A stretch of DNA of 64,000 bases, from contig CAVOTD010000091.1 in NCBI GenBank assembly GCA_963698995.1, forward strand, positions 1-64,000, written 5' to 3'. Position numbers and translations under genes: made by a program. The DNA is from AP-15 sp963698995. Lineage in GTDB: Bacteria > Pseudomonadota > Alphaproteobacteria > ATCC43930 > CGMCC-115725. A model generated the notes under the pieces. The model was not told the origin of the DNA. It saw only the letters and a program-made list of their open reading frames with translations, and did not search any database. Of the stretch, positions 30,751 through 40,089 are shown piece after piece. How positions within the stretch are numbered: the stretch's first letter is position 1; every line of letters starts with the position of its first letter.

Positions 30751-31462
30751 CTGACAGGGCTTCGACGAGGGGTCGCTCGATCCCGTCAGGCGACAGCACC
30801 GGCACCTCGGGCCTTGCGCCGAGACGCTCGATGATGGCGGCAACCAGTTCGGCCGAGTTGCGCGCGACGACACCGAGACTGTCGCCGGGCTGGTACTCCC
30901 CGTCCCTGCTGGCCAGGATGACGTGCCGGGTCTCCTTCTCCGATCCTGCTCCATTAAGGCAATCGGCTCCGTGAAACACCGCCGAGAAATGCCGGTCTGG
31001 CGGATCGCCCGGAGGCAGTTGTGGTGCAGCTGCCGCGGTCACCGGCGCCGGCGCGGCACTGACGAGGCCGGACCCGATAAGCTCCTTGAGCTTGCGCGAG
31101 GTGGCTTTCCCGCCCGGCATGCAGCGCGTGAGGCTCTTCTCTTCGCCGCGAGTGATGGCTTCGGCGTAGGTTTGGCAGAGATAACCGCATTGACCGCAAT
31201 CGAGCTGCGCCATCGCCGCCATCAAGACCCGCTCGGGCCGACGGCCCGCCGCAAGCGCCAGGCGCTCCTCCAGCACCAACGTCGGGTCGTGCCAGGGAAA
31301 ATCCTCGACTTCGACCGCTGCCGCCACGCGGCCGTCGACCACCGGCAGGTCGCCGGCATTGTCAATCTCGACGCTGAACCGGCCAGCGATGTATCCGTCG
31401 AGCCAGGCGCGCTGGTTTGGGCTAAACGGGGCGCTGTCGGGAAGCCGAAGGCCAAAGGCCAT
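30740..31462 (-). CDS. Sulfite reductase-type flavoprotein, N-terminal part only
   Basis: About 240 residues remain of a normally ~500-600-residue NADPH/FAD reductase subunit. The front resembles the small Fe-S-bearing domain of these proteins, with cysteines in LDCGQCGYLCQTYAEA and a further one at TRCMPGG. The FAD-binding domain then begins (KETRHVILASRDGEYQPGDS, LGVVARNSAELVAAIIERLG). The FAD/NADP half is missing because the frame enters the TPR-CHAT gene at ~30,740. It starts one base after the stop of the siroheme reductase gene, so the pair formed an operon supplying electrons for nitrite or sulfite reduction. Confidence 0.75.
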
Positions 31463-31463
31463 C

Positions 31464-33369
31464 TCAGCCGGCCATCGATGCTTCGGTGGCGAAAACGCGG
31501 GTCAGCTCCTCGACGCTGTGCCGATTGGTGAAATCGTGAAAGCTCTCGGCCGGGCGGCGTTGCGCCAGATACCCCCGCAGCATGCTTTCGATGCGATGCG
31601 GCACCTCTTCGAACGGGATCCCGCGACAGAGCTCGCGGCCGAGCCTCAGCTCGGGGCCGCTGCCACCACCGATGACGAGGTCATAGCCCTCGACCTCCTC
31701 GTCCTCGCTTTTTTCGACCTTGGTCGCGAGCAAACCGATATCGCCGACATAATGCTGAGCGCACGAATTGGGGCAGCCGGTCAGATGAATGTTGATCGGC
31801 TGGTCGAGCGTCACCCGCGAATCGAGATGGTCGACCAGCGCCAACGCGTGCCGCTTGGTGTCGCCGAGAGCAAATTTGCAGCCGAAATTCCCGGTGCACG
31901 CGATGACGCCGCCGCGGATCGCGCTCGCCGAGGTCTGGAGGCCGAGCGTTTCGATCGCTCCGATGGTCGTCGGCGAGCCTGGCTTGGGGGATGTCGGAGA
32001 CCAACAGGTTCTGCCAAACCGTGAGCCTTAGCGTGCCGGAGCCATAACGCTCAGCGATATCGGCGAGGCCGTGCAGCTGCGACGCCTCCAATCGTCCGAC
32101 CGGCAGGACCACGCCGATGTAATGGAGCCCCGGCTGGGACTGCGGGTGCACCCCGATATGGCCCTGCTTGTCGAGTGGCCCGCGCGGTTCGCAAATTTCG
32201 GGCGGAGCAAAGCGCCAAGCGAAGGGCAGGTAACCGGCCGCCTCGGCGAGACATTTGTCGATGCCCCAGCGCTCGAGCAGATAATGGAGACGGGCGCGCT
32301 TTCGGTCGGTGCGGTCGCCGTGCTCGATGAACAGGCGGAGGATTGCGACCGCGGCCGGCACCACCTCGTGCGAAAGCAGCAGAACGCCGCTGTCGCGGGC
32401 AAAGACGCCGTGGCCGGTGATGCCGCCCAGCAGCATGCGAAAGTAGATCCCGGGCGGCACCGTTTTGCCCGGCCCGATGGCGACCGCGGCAAAGCCTATG
32501 TCGTTGGTGTCCTCCAAAACACCGAGGCGGCCGCCGCCGTCGATCGCAATATTGAATTTGCGCGGCAGGCCGTAGAGTTCGCGATGGTTCAAAATGTAGT
32601 GATAGAGCTCACGGGTCAGCGGACGAGTGTCGATCAGCTCTTGCGGATCGATCCCGGCGGCAGGGCTGCCCGTCAGATTGCGGACATTGTCGGCGCCGGC
32701 GCCGCGCGAGGTCAGCCCGAGCTCGTCGATCGCCGTCAGTACCGCAATCGGATGGGCGGCGCCGATCTCGCGGATCTGCAGATTGGCCCGAGTGGTGACG
32801 TGGAGATAGCCGCCGCCAAAGCTCTCGGCGATCGCGCACAGGCCCTTTGCCTGAGGCGCCGAAAAAATCCCGCCTGGCAGCCGCAGGCGGAGCATGAAGG
32901 CATCCTGGTTAGGCGCGACATAGAAGAGCCCGTGAAATTTGTGCAGAAATATGTCGGTGCCCTTGGGAAAGCGACCGGCTGCCGCGTTGGCGAGCATCTC
33001 GTCCCACATGTCGAAAGGATGCTTCGCCCGCTTGGCTAGTTCTTCCGGGACCAGCTTGGCGCCGGTTTTTGACCAACGATTCTGCGCGGCCCAATGAATA
33101 TGATTGGGATCACTTGCCGGTTCTCTCTCCTCGTTGCTCTGGGTTTGTGCATTTGGCTGAACAGATGACGAAGCAATAGGCAGGTCGGCCATCCGTTTCT
33201 TGATTAAGCCGGCAATGAAACCTTCGAGATATTGCTTCTGCCCCTCGGTAAAACCGGGATCCTGCACTCGTTGCCTTTCGAATAGTAGTTGGACGTTCAG
33301 AGGCTCCGAGCAATCGTTGTGCCAGCCGGTTGGTCTTGCCGGGCTGCGGGCTTTGCGACGGCCGAACAC
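31464..33369 (-). CDS. Siroheme nitrite/sulfite reductase, NirA-like
   Basis: It reduces nitrite to ammonia or sulfite to sulfide using siroheme and a 4Fe-4S cluster. Half-domain motifs are clear: NRWSKTGAKLVPEELAK, FMLRLRLPGGIFSAPQA, YLHVTTRANLQIREIG and GADNVRNLTGSPAAGIDP. The cluster ligands appear as CTGNFGCKFA near 31,880-31,910 and TGCPNSCAQHYVGDIG near 31,750. One inserted base near 31,972 splits the frame; correcting it joins the halves cleanly. About 630 residues. The start is uncertain: 33369 is the longest, with internal options. The sequence alone does not decide between nitrite and sulfite. Confidence 0.85.
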
Positions 33370-33413
33370 ACGGCCATAGTAGCAACCGGCAATCAGCTGC
33401 TGTGGAGAGAGCG

Positions 33414-34106
33414 ATGACCATTACGCTTTACGACCTCGCCGGCATCGAGGCGGACCGGCGCTTCAGCCCGTTTTGCTGGCGCACTCGCATGGCGCTCGCG
33501 CACAAGGGCCTCGAGGTCGAGACCGTGCCGTGGCGCTTTATCGAGAAGGACAGATTGCCCCAGCCGAATGCCGGTCGGGTGCCGGTAGTCGTCGATGGCG
33601 GCGAAGTGGTGCATGATTCTTCGACGATCGCCGAATATCTTGAAAATCGCTACCCGGATCGTCCCCTATTCGATGGGGAGAGCGGGCGAGCTCTGACCCG
33701 GTTTGTGCAAAACTGGACCGAGACCGTGCTGCAGCCCGGCCTCATCGGCTTTGTCGTGCTCGACATTCACCGCCACATCGGGCCCGAGGACCAGGCCTAT
33801 TTCCGGCGATCGCGCGAGGAACGGTTCGGCAGGACCCTCGAGGAAGTCGTCAACGACCGTGATTCCCGGTTGCCGGCCTTCCGCGAAAGCCTGGCGCCGC
33901 TGCGCCGCACCGTCGAGCGCCAGAAGTTTCTTGCCGGCGCTGCGCCCGGCTATGCCGATTATATTGTCTTTGGCGCCTTTCAGTGGGCGCGGGCGATCAG
34001 CGATTACGAGCTCCTTGCCGCCGACGATCCGGTCGCCCTCTGGCGCGGGCGGCTACTCGACCTGTTTGGCGGCCTCGCCCGCAAAAGTCCCGCCTATGGC
34101 GGTTGA
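33414..34106 (+). CDS. Glutathione S-transferase family protein
   Basis: 230 residues. The thioredoxin-fold start MTITLYDLAGIEADRRFSPF is followed by KGLEVETVPWRF, then the cis-proline/glutathione-contact region GRVPVVVDGG and HDSSTIAEYLENRYPD. An all-helical C-terminal domain ends ARAISDYELLAADDPVALW and LARKSPAYGG. A Ser in FSPFCWR is the likely activating residue. The ATG at 33414 follows TGGAGAGAG. It transcribes away from nirA and is four bases upstream of the CopD-like gene, suggesting a two-gene operon. Substrate unknown. Confidence 0.9.
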   Translation: MTITLYDLAGIEADRRFSPFCWRTRMALAHKGLEVETVPWRFIEKDRLPQPNAGRVPVVVDGGEVVHDSSTIAEYLENRYPDRPLFDGESGRALTRFVQNWTETVLQPGLIGFVVLDIHRHIGPEDQAYFRRSREERFGRTLEEVVNDRDSRLPAFRESLAPLRRTVERQKFLAGAAPGYADYIVFGAFQWARAISDYELLAADDPVALWRGRLLDLFGGLARKSPAYGG

Positions 34107-34109
34107 ACG

Positions 34110-34586
34110 ATGGCTCGGACGGATGCGATCGCGACCGTCGCGCTGATCCTCCATGCTGTTGCTGCCGTCGTCTGGGTCGGTGGCATGTTTTTCGCCCATC
34201 AAGCGTTAAGGCCGGCCGCCGCGGTGCTCGATGCGGGGCCGCGCTTCCTATTGTGGTCGCGCGTCCTCCGCCGCTTCTTCGCCTGGGTCATCGCCGCGAT
34301 TGTAGCGCTGCTCGTCACCGGCTATGCCCTGGTGCTCGGTGTCTTTGGCGGCTTCGCCAGGGTCGGCCTTCACGTCCAGCTGATGCAGGGGCTCGGCATC
34401 CTTATGATGCTCTTGTTCTTGCACCTCTATTTTGCGCCGTGGCGCCGCTTCCACCTGGCGGTGACACAAGAAAATTGGGCCGAGGGCGGCCGCCAGCTCG
34501 GCCAGATCCGCTCGATCGTGACGATCAACCTCGTGCTCGGCCTTGTCGTCGTTGCGATCGGCGCCAGCGGGCGTTACTGGGGCTGA
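34110..34586 (+). CDS. CopD-like four-helix inner-membrane protein
   Basis: 158 residues with four hydrophobic helices: LILHAVAAVVWVGGMFFAHQ, FAWVIAAIVALLVTGYALVL, GLGILMMLLFLHLYFAPW and IVTINLVLGLVVVAIGA. The first helix carries the HAxxAxxWxGGxxF pattern with a conserved His, shared by CopD-family copper-resistance and heme-related membrane proteins. It sits three bases behind the GST gene. The role in this context is unknown; copper handling is only the family association. Confidence 0.75.
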   Translation: MARTDAIATVALILHAVAAVVWVGGMFFAHQALRPAAAVLDAGPRFLLWSRVLRRFFAWVIAAIVALLVTGYALVLGVFGGFARVGLHVQLMQGLGILMMLLFLHLYFAPWRRFHLAVTQENWAEGGRQLGQIRSIVTINLVLGLVVVAIGASGRYWG

Positions 34587-34612
34587 ACGGCGGGTGGGTC
34601 AAGCCGAAAAGA

Positions 34613-35464
34613 TCACCGTGGAGTGCCCGGTGTTGTCGTGGCCGGCGGGGTATCGGGCGTCGCGTTTGTCGTGTTGGGAGGAGGATTGGCCGGCGGCGCG
34701 GGCGCGCCCGCAGGCGGAGGATTGTCGGAGGGCACCGTGGACGCCGCCGGCGGAGCACCGGTTGCCGGGCTTGAAGGAGCGCCGGGTACGGGCATTGTAG
34801 AAGTCCCCTGCGGTGCGCCCGGCGTCGAAGGCGGGGCTGCCGCGCCCGGAGGCGTGACGGTCGGTGACGGGGATTGGATCGACGACGGCGGCCCAGCGAC
34901 AGGCGCGGGTTCCTGGCGGGTGTTGCCGAAATAGAACCCAATGATGGTACCCAGGATTCCGACCAGGATGGTGATGACGTCTTTGGCCTTGTTGAACCGG
35001 CCGTCGATGTCTTCGTCCTTGCCCATCCATAGAACTGCGATCACCACCACAAACACCACCGCGATGGTGATAAACGCGAAAAGGAACGTAATCAGTCCGC
35101 GCGCTCGGCTGGCGTCCGACAGCACTGTTATTAAGTCGGTTCTGAACAGCGCCCAGAAAATGAAAAGTACAACAATCAATCCGGTGGCGAGGAGGGCAAA
35201 TTCGGTAATGACTTCTAGCCATCCGTCCCTGGACTTCGTCCAGATCAAGAAATATCGTTCGAGGGTGGTCAGCAGCACATCTTCGTTGGGGTCATTTGCG
35301 GCCTGAACGACGCGAACGTAATCGGCCATCCGGTTGCTGTGATAGGGCCACTGCGCCGCATGCGCGTCGGCGAAGGCCCGCAACTGGGTCAACGCCGCGT
35401 CCGGAATAGTTCGGTTTTTGAGCCATGGTGCGAAATCGGATGTTGCCACTGCCGGTCTCCTCAA
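34613..35464 (-). CDS. Three-helix membrane protein with proline-rich tail
   Basis: 283 residues, family not recognised. A soluble N-terminal segment (~1-85) has a compact helical look. Three membrane helices follow at about residues 86-108 (ALLATGLIVVLFIFWALF), 122-147 (FLFAFITIAVVFVVVIAVL) and 163-180 (ILVGILGTIIGFYFG). The last ~100 residues are almost all Pro, Ala, Gly, Thr and Ser, likely an exposed flexible tail. It is the last gene of a reverse group behind a 124-residue protein and a possible papain-fold protein. A membrane anchor or immunity-type partner is speculation. Confidence 0.75.
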   Translation of the reverse strand: MRRPAVATSDFAPWLKNRTIPDAALTQLRAFADAHAAQWPYHSNRMADYVRVVQAANDPNEDVLLTTLERYFLIWTKSRDGWLEVITEFALLATGLIVVLFIFWALFRTDLITVLSDASRARGLITFLFAFITIAVVFVVVIAVLWMGKDEDIDGRFNKAKDVITILVGILGTIIGFYFGNTRQEPAPVAGPPSSIQSPSPTVTPPGAAAPPSTPGAPQGTSTMPVPGAPSSPATGAPPAASTVPSDNPPPAGAPAPPANPPPNTTNATPDTPPATTTPGTPR

Positions 35465-35476
35465 GAAAACTTGTGC

Positions 35477-35851
35477 TCAAGGGTTCGCCGGCCGTCGGGG
35501 TTCACGCCAACCGGCTGCGTAGTCTAGCGTCGGCAGCCCCATATCGCTGTAATAGCGTAGCGGGTCCCACGGTTTCCCGGACAGCGCCGCGAGCTCCTCG
35601 ACAGTGCCAAAGATCAGGCGCGCTGCCCCGAGCAGGTCAGAAGCATGCCGGCGCCGCAGGCTGTCGTGGGTTTTGCGCAAGATCATGATCAGCAGCGCCA
35701 ATTTCGCGTCATGGTCATACCGCCGTTGGACCAACCGAAAGCGTCGGATCAGCCCTGCCATCTCACCACCAATGATCCGGTCATCGGGTTCCTCGTTCGG
35801 CTCGCCGCTATTCCCCGAGCCGGGCGCCGGCGCATCGAGAGCGCTCAGCAT
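35477..35851 (-). CDS. Hypothetical 124-residue protein
   Basis: Family not recognised. The protein begins MLSALDAPAPGSGNSGEPNE with an acidic, disordered-looking first 25 residues. A basic helical middle follows (IRRFRLVQRRYDHDAKLALL, LRKTHDSLRRRHASDLLGAA), then an aromatic C-terminus. No signal peptide or membrane helix. It lies 12 bases upstream of the membrane protein on the same strand and 30 bases downstream of the possible papain-fold gene, so all three are probably one operon. Cytoplasmic adaptor or immunity protein is possible but unsupported. Confidence 0.65.
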   Translation of the reverse strand: MLSALDAPAPGSGNSGEPNEEPDDRIIGGEMAGLIRRFRLVQRRYDHDAKLALLIMILRKTHDSLRRRHASDLLGAARLIFGTVEELAALSGKPWDPLRYYSDMGLPTLDYAAGWREPRRPANP

Positions 35852-35881
35852 CCGGTTGGCGGCGCCGATCCCCCGCTGCAG

Positions 35882-36606
35882 TTACTTGGCATAACCCGGC
35901 ATGTTGTTCGGAGTGAGATAGGGGCGTCCGGCGGTGGGCGGGATATGAATTCCCCCGATCCCTTTGGCAGCGCCGAGCCGCAAGAACGGCGCAGCGCTGC
36001 CGGCAGCCAGCGCCCGGCGTGCAATGCCGGCGCAGTTGTTGGAATGGCTCACATAACGGTAATGGAAATCGCGCCCGGTCTTGAAGCTGTTGACCGCGGC
36101 GACGATCCGATTGAGGTCGAGCCCAAGTCGGTGCGGCTGCGAGGTGGTCAGCGCCGGCAGCGAAACAAGATCGTCATGCGCGCTCCCCAAATCTTCTCGC
36201 CAGCACTGCGCATGCTGCCGTTACCGATGCAGATCTGGCGCGGCCTCGGCCTCGCACCGCGCCTCAGCCGGCACTGCGAGTGGTCGCCGAGCTCGGAGGC
36301 AAAATCGAGCAAGTGATGCGGCGTGAAATGGCTGCGGCACACCCGGAAGCGGGACAGCAAGGAATCGTGTCGGTCTACTGGACGGAAGCTGACGTAGCGG
36401 GCCCGGTCGTCATCCGAGACCGGGGTGTCGCCGTCATGCACGACCCATGGGCCTTCATCCTGCCGGCGCCGCAGCAGCAATGCAGCATGGCCGGAGCGCC
36501 GCAGCGCTTTGTGCAACCAGCCGGAGCGCCGGATCAGCACGGTGCACTCGCTTTCGCTGTGTTGCGGGACGCGCAGCTCTTCGAGACAGACCGAGCTCTC
36601 CGACAT
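35882..36606 (-). CDS. Possible permuted papain-fold protein, one frame break
   Basis: Two overlapping frames join if a GCGCGC run near 36,185 is shortened by two bases, giving about 241 residues. The first part has SGHAALLLRRRQDEGPWVVH. The second has YRYVSHSNNCAGIARRALAA near its end. A His in GHAxLL followed much later by NNCAG resembles circularly permuted NlpC/P60-type (LRAT-like) peptidases or acyltransferases, where His precedes Cys. No signal peptide. If the fold is right, it could be a hydrolase acting on peptides or lipids, perhaps a toxin with the two following genes as partners. The family is uncertain and the similarity rests on two short motifs. Confidence 0.5.
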
Positions 36607-36789
36607 TGCTCAGGCCCCTTTGGCGCTGCGAGCGACAGCTTGCGTTGAGCCCTGATTGCCCGCCGAAACGGGTTTCGCACCTCGCGCTATTGCAGCTCTT
36701 CGGCAGATCTTATTGGCGGGCGGTCATAAGACCGACTTTGTCGGGGTCCGGGCGTCGGCAACCCCGCCTCCGACGAACGCACCATAAAG

Positions 36790-38010
36790 CTACCGCCGCG
36801 GTTCAACGAGGGGTGAAAAGCGTTGCAGGTCGAGGGTGCGCAATCCGGCCTCCATCGAGATCTTGCCGTCGGGCGAGGTCCAGGTGGCGCTCAGTCCGCC
36901 ATCGGCACGCGGCCGAAAGCGCAGCCTGCTCTTGCCCTTTTCCTCGAACACGAATCCGTCATCGATAACCCGGCCCTTGCGGTGGCTCCATTCCGCCGGC
37001 TCGTTTTCATCGATGCCGGGCCCAATGGCGTAGACGGCATCGACACCGGATCCCCGCGCGCCCTCGATCGCTAGGAGGATCTCGCGCCCGTTCGGGTAGA
37101 ACCCGTACCAAGATTGACGACCGGTTTTGCTGCTGCTCGATGCGTGGGCTGCGCCGGCGGGCGCCGAAGCTCCGGTCGCCGCGGCGGCGGAATGCATGGC
37201 CCCACGCGGGTGGATGAGTTCATCCGGCAGGCGAAGTTCGGCGCTCGGCGCTTCTCCCCAAACCGGCTCGCAGACCCGTTCGCCGTCGAGCTTGTCGGCG
37301 TCGATGAAATCCCGGATGCAGCTGCCGAACCGACGCAGGAAGAGACCGGTCGATGACGCCCAATGGCCGGCCAGAAACGCCGGTTGGTCGATGACGCTGA
37401 AACCGATTTGCCGGCCGGTGAGGATCGCGCGCGACCGATCGCCGCGTCCACCCGGGTCGAAATCGTCGCCGTGGAAGTAGAACAGCATGACGTGCGCCCG
37501 TTTGATGCGTTCGAGCAGCGGATAGAGCCGCGTCGAATTCAGGCGCCAGAAATCGTAAAACTCGTCAAAATTGCCAAAAGCCGCCGGCGCGGTCGCTACG
37601 ACCGCATCGACATCATCCGAAGCATCGGCCGCCATCAGCGCAAGGAACGCGCCAAAGGATTGTCCGGCGAGCGCAAGACGCCGATACCCCTTTTGCTTGA
37701 GCTGCCTGACCAGTTCGACCAGCCGGTGCGTGCTCGCTGTCAGGGTGTCGCCGTCTCGCGATCGGTTGAAGCGGAATACATCCCAACCCGCATCGCGCAA
37801 CACTCTGAGATAAGGGGGCGACGGTGAATCGGCATCTTCGGCATTGATCGATCGGCCGTGGTTCCACACGACCGCGCCCATCGCCTGTTCCGGACCGAGC
37901 AAAGCCTGGCCAAACACCGGATCGAGCCCGACCGCCTGCGCTGGAATATTGGCTAAGACTGCAAAACCGAAAACGAACCCGCAAGCTACCGCTCTGAAGC
38001 ACTGCCGCAT
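36790..38010 (-). CDS. Secreted alpha/beta hydrolase
   Basis: 406 residues. A signal peptide (MRQCFRAVACGFVFGFAVLA, cut likely after AQA) opens a mature enzyme with VVWNHGRS for the oxyanion region. The nucleophile elbow is LALAGQSFGAFLALMAA (Ser in GQSFG), VMLFYFHGDDFDPGG holds the likely acid, and FLAGHWASS the catalytic His. The last ~120 residues form an extra beta-rich domain (WYGFYPNGREILLAIEGAR, GGLSATWTSPDGKIS) after an Ala/Ser linker. Likely periplasmic esterase or peptidase; substrate unknown. Isolated on the reverse strand between two groups. Confidence 0.82.
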   Translation of the reverse strand: MRQCFRAVACGFVFGFAVLANIPAQAVGLDPVFGQALLGPEQAMGAVVWNHGRSINAEDADSPSPPYLRVLRDAGWDVFRFNRSRDGDTLTASTHRLVELVRQLKQKGYRRLALAGQSFGAFLALMAADASDDVDAVVATAPAAFGNFDEFYDFWRLNSTRLYPLLERIKRAHVMLFYFHGDDFDPGGRGDRSRAILTGRQIGFSVIDQPAFLAGHWASSTGLFLRRFGSCIRDFIDADKLDGERVCEPVWGEAPSAELRLPDELIHPRGAMHSAAAATGASAPAGAAHASSSSKTGRQSWYGFYPNGREILLAIEGARGSGVDAVYAIGPGIDENEPAEWSHRKGRVIDDGFVFEEKGKSRLRFRPRADGGLSATWTSPDGKISMEAGLRTLDLQRFSPLVEPRR

Positions 38011-38195
38011 TCCTGATGCCCCGCCCCCGGCCTTGACCCCAGGCTTTCGAGACGGAGCTTAACGAAATGTAATGCTTTATGTCCACTTGGTAACCATCGG
38101 GCCGGCCGACGCTGAAAAGGCTCGATGCGGCCACCGGCCGACGGAACCGGGCGCTGCGACGAACTAACGCATCAAGCGTGGGGTAGTTGGGTCCT

Positions 38196-38330
38196 TCACT
38201 CCTCGCGCAAGGTCATCAGAACGATTGCGGCGAGAAGCACCCCCAGCGCCTCGAAGCCGGTGTTGATCTGGCCCAGCGCCATGCTCAGCAAGGTCGTCGC
38301 AGCAACGGCGGCTCCAATAAGCATCGGCAT
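38196..38330 (-). CDS. Small 44-residue membrane protein
   Basis: This short frame reads MPMLIGAAVAATTLLSMALG, then QINTGFEALGVLLAAIVLMT, then LREE. It gives one or two hydrophobic helices and a charged end, typical of genuine small membrane proteins. Codon use looks like the neighbours. The frame is open upstream (AKHRKHA), so a longer start is possible. No ribosome site is obvious. It lies in an otherwise empty gap between the hydrolase and the forward gene at 38419. Function unknown. Confidence 0.4.
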   Translation of the reverse strand: MPMLIGAAVAATTLLSMALGQINTGFEALGVLLAAIVLMTLREE

Positions 38331-38418
38331 GGCATGCTTCCGGTGTTTTGCTTTCGCGGACGAGGACGGCGATGTAACGGTTACTCACTCGCCGTTATTC
38401 CCTGGCGTCGGAGGGAAG

Positions 38419-38823
38419 ATGAACACGCTTTATGTCGCGCGCAGTGCAAGGCTCGGCCGCTGGGCATCGGATGTCGGGCTCGGCAAGAACGTCTACAAGG
38501 TCGGCGTCGCCGATGGCGACCCGAAGGCGCTCGCCGCCGCCGGTTGGGCCGGCGAAACCGACTGGACGATCTTGCGCAAGACGCCGGTCGAAGATCTGGA
38601 CGAGGCGGAGGCGCTCGGTCGACTGGGCCGGAAAGAAAAGATGATCGATCCGAACCTCTATCCCAAACTTAAGGGGGCCGTCGGTGTGTTCCGGCTGACC
38701 GCCGCCCGGGTTGAGAACCACATCATGGTGACACGAGCCTTGGCGGGCCAAAGCGACCGCGCCGAGATCAAGCTGAGGCCGACGGACTACGCCGATTACT
38801 TGATCCACAACGCTGTGCGCTGA
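38419..38823 (+). CDS. Hypothetical 134-residue protein
   Basis: The ATG at 38419 follows GAGGGAAG. The protein begins MNTLYVARSARLGRWASDVG and continues LGKNVYKVGVADGDPKALAA, a strand-turn pattern loosely like the front of GIY-YIG-type domains. The catalytic Arg and Glu of that family cannot be confirmed. It ends RPTDYADYLIHNAVR. Soluble, no signal peptide. It is convergent with pcaG, leaving two bases between the stops. I cannot name a function. Confidence 0.7.
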   Translation: MNTLYVARSARLGRWASDVGLGKNVYKVGVADGDPKALAAAGWAGETDWTILRKTPVEDLDEAEALGRLGRKEKMIDPNLYPKLKGAVGVFRLTAARVENHIMVTRALAGQSDRAEIKLRPTDYADYLIHNAVR

Positions 38824-38825
38824 TT

Positions 38826-39359
38826 TCAGATATCCAGAAAGACGGTTTCGGTCTCCGCGCGCGGACCGCGTTGCAACCGGATATCGATGTGCCAGCGATC
38901 GTCTCTCTGATACTGGGCAATCATTGTGGCGCGGCGCTTCGGGTCGTCGATTGACGACAATAACGGGTCGGTTTCGTTAAGCGGCTCGCCCGCGAAATAG
39001 GCGCGTGTGACGAGAGCCTTGAGAAGGCCGCGGGCGTGGAGGGCGAGTGCGACGTGAGGCGCCTGCTGAGCGTTGCCGCCGCCGGGTACGGGCCCCGGCC
39101 TTAGCGTGACGAAACGGAATTCGCCGCGCCCGTCGGTGCGGCAGCGGCCGAACGCCGGAAAATGCTGATCGGCGGGCGGGTCAGCCTGCCACAGTTCGAC
39201 GGCGGCGTCCGTCACCGGATTGCCGTCGCCGTCAATGACTGATCCGGTCAGCGTGATCGGCTCGCCCGCGGCGCCGAAGCGCGTCAGATCCGCCCATTCC
39301 GCGTGCTCGATCAGATGCCAGAAAGGCCCGATCGTCTGGCTGGCGGTGGCGCTCGGCAC
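38826..39359 (-). CDS. pcaG: Protocatechuate 3,4-dioxygenase alpha subunit
   Basis: It is the structural partner of the iron-bearing beta subunit in ring cleavage of protocatechuate to beta-carboxymuconate. 177 residues begin SQTIGPFWHLIEHAEWADLT, the typical alpha-subunit start. AAVELWQADPPADQHFPAFG and GEFRFVTLRPGPVPG follow, then LVTRAYFAGEPLNETDPLL and the end AETETVFLDI. It follows pcaH by three bases, so the subunits are co-translated. No regulator or downstream pca gene is next to the pair. Confidence 0.93.
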   Translation of the reverse strand: MPSATASQTIGPFWHLIEHAEWADLTRFGAAGEPITLTGSVIDGDGNPVTDAAVELWQADPPADQHFPAFGRCRTDGRGEFRFVTLRPGPVPGGGNAQQAPHVALALHARGLLKALVTRAYFAGEPLNETDPLLSSIDDPKRRATMIAQYQRDDRWHIDIRLQRGPRAETETVFLDI

Positions 39360-39362
39360 CGG

Positions 39363-40073
39363 TCAACCCTCCATCGGTGTCGCGTCGCGGCCGCGCAGCG
39401 CGACGTCGAAGCGATAGCCCAGCGCCCATTCGGGCTCGGTGACCGCGATGTCGAACTGGCAGATCAGGCGGTTGCGCGCCGCTGCATCGGGGATCGACAG
39501 AAAGACCGGATCGAGGTCGAGCAACGGGTCGCCCGGGAAATACATTTGCGTGATCAGGCGTGCGACAAATCCGGACCCGAAAAAAGAAAAATGGATGTGG
39601 TTCGGCCGCCAGGCATTGTTGTGATTGCGCCACGGATAGGCGCCCGGCTTGATCGACGTGAAGCGGTACCAGCCGTCACCATCGGAGTAGACGCGGCCCT
39701 CACCGCGAAAATTCGGATCGAGCGGCGCATCATGCTGGTCCCCGGGGTGCTGATAGCGACCCGAAGCATTGGCTTGCCAGATCTCGACGATGGTGTGCGG
39801 TATCGGCCGGCCATCCTCGTCGGTGATCCGGCCGTGTACGATGATGCGCTCGCCGAGCGCCGCCTTGCCGTTCACCACCGACAGATCGGGGATCGGCGGG
39901 AACTGGGCGGCGGTAAAGCGCGGGCCGGATACCTCCGTGACAGTGTGCGGCAGACGTACCAGGCTTTCCTGCGGGTGCCGCTTGTGCGTGCTGCCATAGG
40001 CCGGCGCGTCATAGGGCGGCTGGGTGCCCGGCCGATACGGCCGATACGGGATCGGATCATGCACGCTGTCCAT
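39363..40073 (-). CDS. pcaH: Protocatechuate 3,4-dioxygenase beta subunit
   Basis: This subunit holds the non-heme Fe(III). The ATG at 40073 follows GGAGGAAAAGG and was chosen over the longer open frame for that reason. The iron ligands are visible: Tyr in ASGRYQHPGDQ, Tyr in DGWYRFTSIKPGAYPW, and two His in RPNHIHFSFFG. The front (YRPYRPGTQPPYDAPAYGST) and VVNGKAALGERIIVHGRITD are family-typical. 236 residues, normal length. It lies downstream of the molybdenum cofactor genes with a small gap and may be read from the same message. Confidence 0.95.
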   Translation of the reverse strand: MDSVHDPIPYRPYRPGTQPPYDAPAYGSTHKRHPQESLVRLPHTVTEVSGPRFTAAQFPPIPDLSVVNGKAALGERIIVHGRITDEDGRPIPHTIVEIWQANASGRYQHPGDQHDAPLDPNFRGEGRVYSDGDGWYRFTSIKPGAYPWRNHNNAWRPNHIHFSFFGSGFVARLITQMYFPGDPLLDLDPVFLSIPDAAARNRLICQFDIAVTEPEWALGYRFDVALRGRDATPMEG

Positions 40074-40089
40074 CGCCCCTTTTCCTCCT

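Noticed and set aside
28552..31462. A natural sulfite-reductase/TPR-CHAT fusion protein
   Set aside because: The frame match across 30,740 can occur by chance, both proteins lose essential domains, and the surrounding genes change lineage and quality at the same point.
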